Source of the DNA: Ariolimax columbianus
Taxonomy: Eukaryota > Mollusca > Gastropoda > Stylommatophora > Arionidae
Assembly (NCBI GenBank): GCA_036924085.1
Contig: JAVGWX010000018.1
Location: forward strand, 18,479,464 to 18,543,463
DNA: 64,000 nt
Reading direction: 5' to 3'
Shown here: piece after piece, positions 63,600-64,000 of the stretch
Layout of the letters: the number at the start of each line of letters is the position of its first letter
How positions within the stretch are numbered: position 1 is the first letter of the stretch
The notes under the pieces: generated by a model
Told to the model about the DNA's origin: nothing
Database searches by the model: none
What the model saw: only the letters and a program-made list of their open reading frames with translations
Made by a program: the position numbers and the translations under genes

Positions 63600-64000
63600 A
63601 GAGTGGGTTCGTAGGGGATTGATCCAACTAATTCGAGCCCGAAAGCGTCTGTCACCGAGGGTAGAGAAACACCGTCTGACCGTCAGACGGATGCAACTCG
63701 TCGCTTGCCTTTCGTGCCACTCGTCTCTGTGCTGCTACCTCGATTCTTCTCTGCTCCATATGTGTCGCGCCAGAAGAGATCTCACTATGTCAGTTAGAGC
63801 GATCAGCAGCAATGTTCTCCTAGTTATCAGAGTCAATGTCGTATTTCTCCATTGAGGCTTTCAGAGTGTCTTTGTAACGATTTATTTAGCTACCTCGATT
63901 GCCTGATTCAAGCTTGCCATTTAATATTTTCTTTGCAAGCCACTCATCTGACATGCAGACAGCATGGCCAGTCCAACTAAGCTGCGATTTGCACAGAGTT
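63600..64000 (-). pseudogene. LINE 3' fragment, runs off the window edge
   Basis: Minus strand from 64000 reads 'SQLSWTGHAVCMSDEWLAKK', 'LNGKLESGNRG', 'YKDTLKASMEKYDID' and a 'AADRS' block with stops between, matching the C-terminal layout of the LINEs at 18450-19165 and 54289-57890. Upstream parts lie beyond the window. Confidence 0.75.

Overview
This looks like an intron-rich or intergenic piece of an animal nuclear genome, most likely a mollusc and perhaps a heterobranch gastropod. The reasons are a spliced TRPC-type channel exon, several non-LTR retrotransposon lineages including an I-superfamily (Nimb-like) LINE with RNase H, a degenerate mariner, tRNA-derived SINEs, and an ORF resembling the N-terminal half of RAG1, known from molluscan N-RAG-type transposons. 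The species assignment is inference. There are no operons, bacterial signals, rRNA genes or intact tRNA genes.

Host coding content is tiny. The only clear host exon lies on the minus strand at 32083-32595: 171 codons of a TRPC channel, with an intact frame, a polypyrimidine tract plus CAG acceptor, and a GTAAG donor. I recognise no other exon of that gene, so much of the window may be its introns. A second notable ORF at 9584-10069 (+) carries RAG1 N-terminal-like cysteine/histidine motifs.

The rest is layered mobile DNA. Four copies of one I-type LINE occur: a two-copy composite at 4496-8540, a remnant at 21240-21830, and a minus-strand copy at 43566-45907. A near-complete but frameshifted endonuclease/reverse-transcriptase LINE occupies 54289-57890. 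About a dozen 3' LINE fragments are scattered throughout. Four copies of a tRNA-derived SINE ('SINE B') and at least seven copies of an A/B-box-less short repeat ('repeat A') are present. Target-site duplications flank several insertions and give their relative order.

The most striking property is the tandem-repeat load. By my boundaries about 30 minisatellite arrays (units roughly 15-84 bp) cover about 18-19 kb, near 29 % of the window. Several arrays are transposon sequence amplified in place: two segments inside one repeat A copy (15128-16770), a reverse-transcriptase motif inside a LINE (46640-47570), and probably the TTC-rich tail next to another repeat A copy (23155-24030). Two arrays in turn host LINE insertions. 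Most long ORFs in the window are translations of these arrays and are not genes.

Region by region: 1-8.8 kb, LINE debris, 27-bp and 22-bp arrays and the composite LINE; 8.8-14.8 kb, RAG1-like ORF, SINE B, repeat A, CR1-like and RTE-like fragments; 15-24 kb, expanded repeat A, more arrays, nested LINE/SINE, TTC array; 24-32 kb, repeat A, second SINE type, mariner, arrays, LINE ends; 32-40 kb, TRPC exon then long arrays and dispersed repeat F; 40-48 kb, RT fragments with nested repeats, the LINE inside a 73-bp array, and the RT-derived array; 48-54 kb, arrays and SINE B; 54-58 kb, the EN-RT LINE; 58-64 kb, arrays, inverted repeats, microsatellites and two LINE 3' ends.
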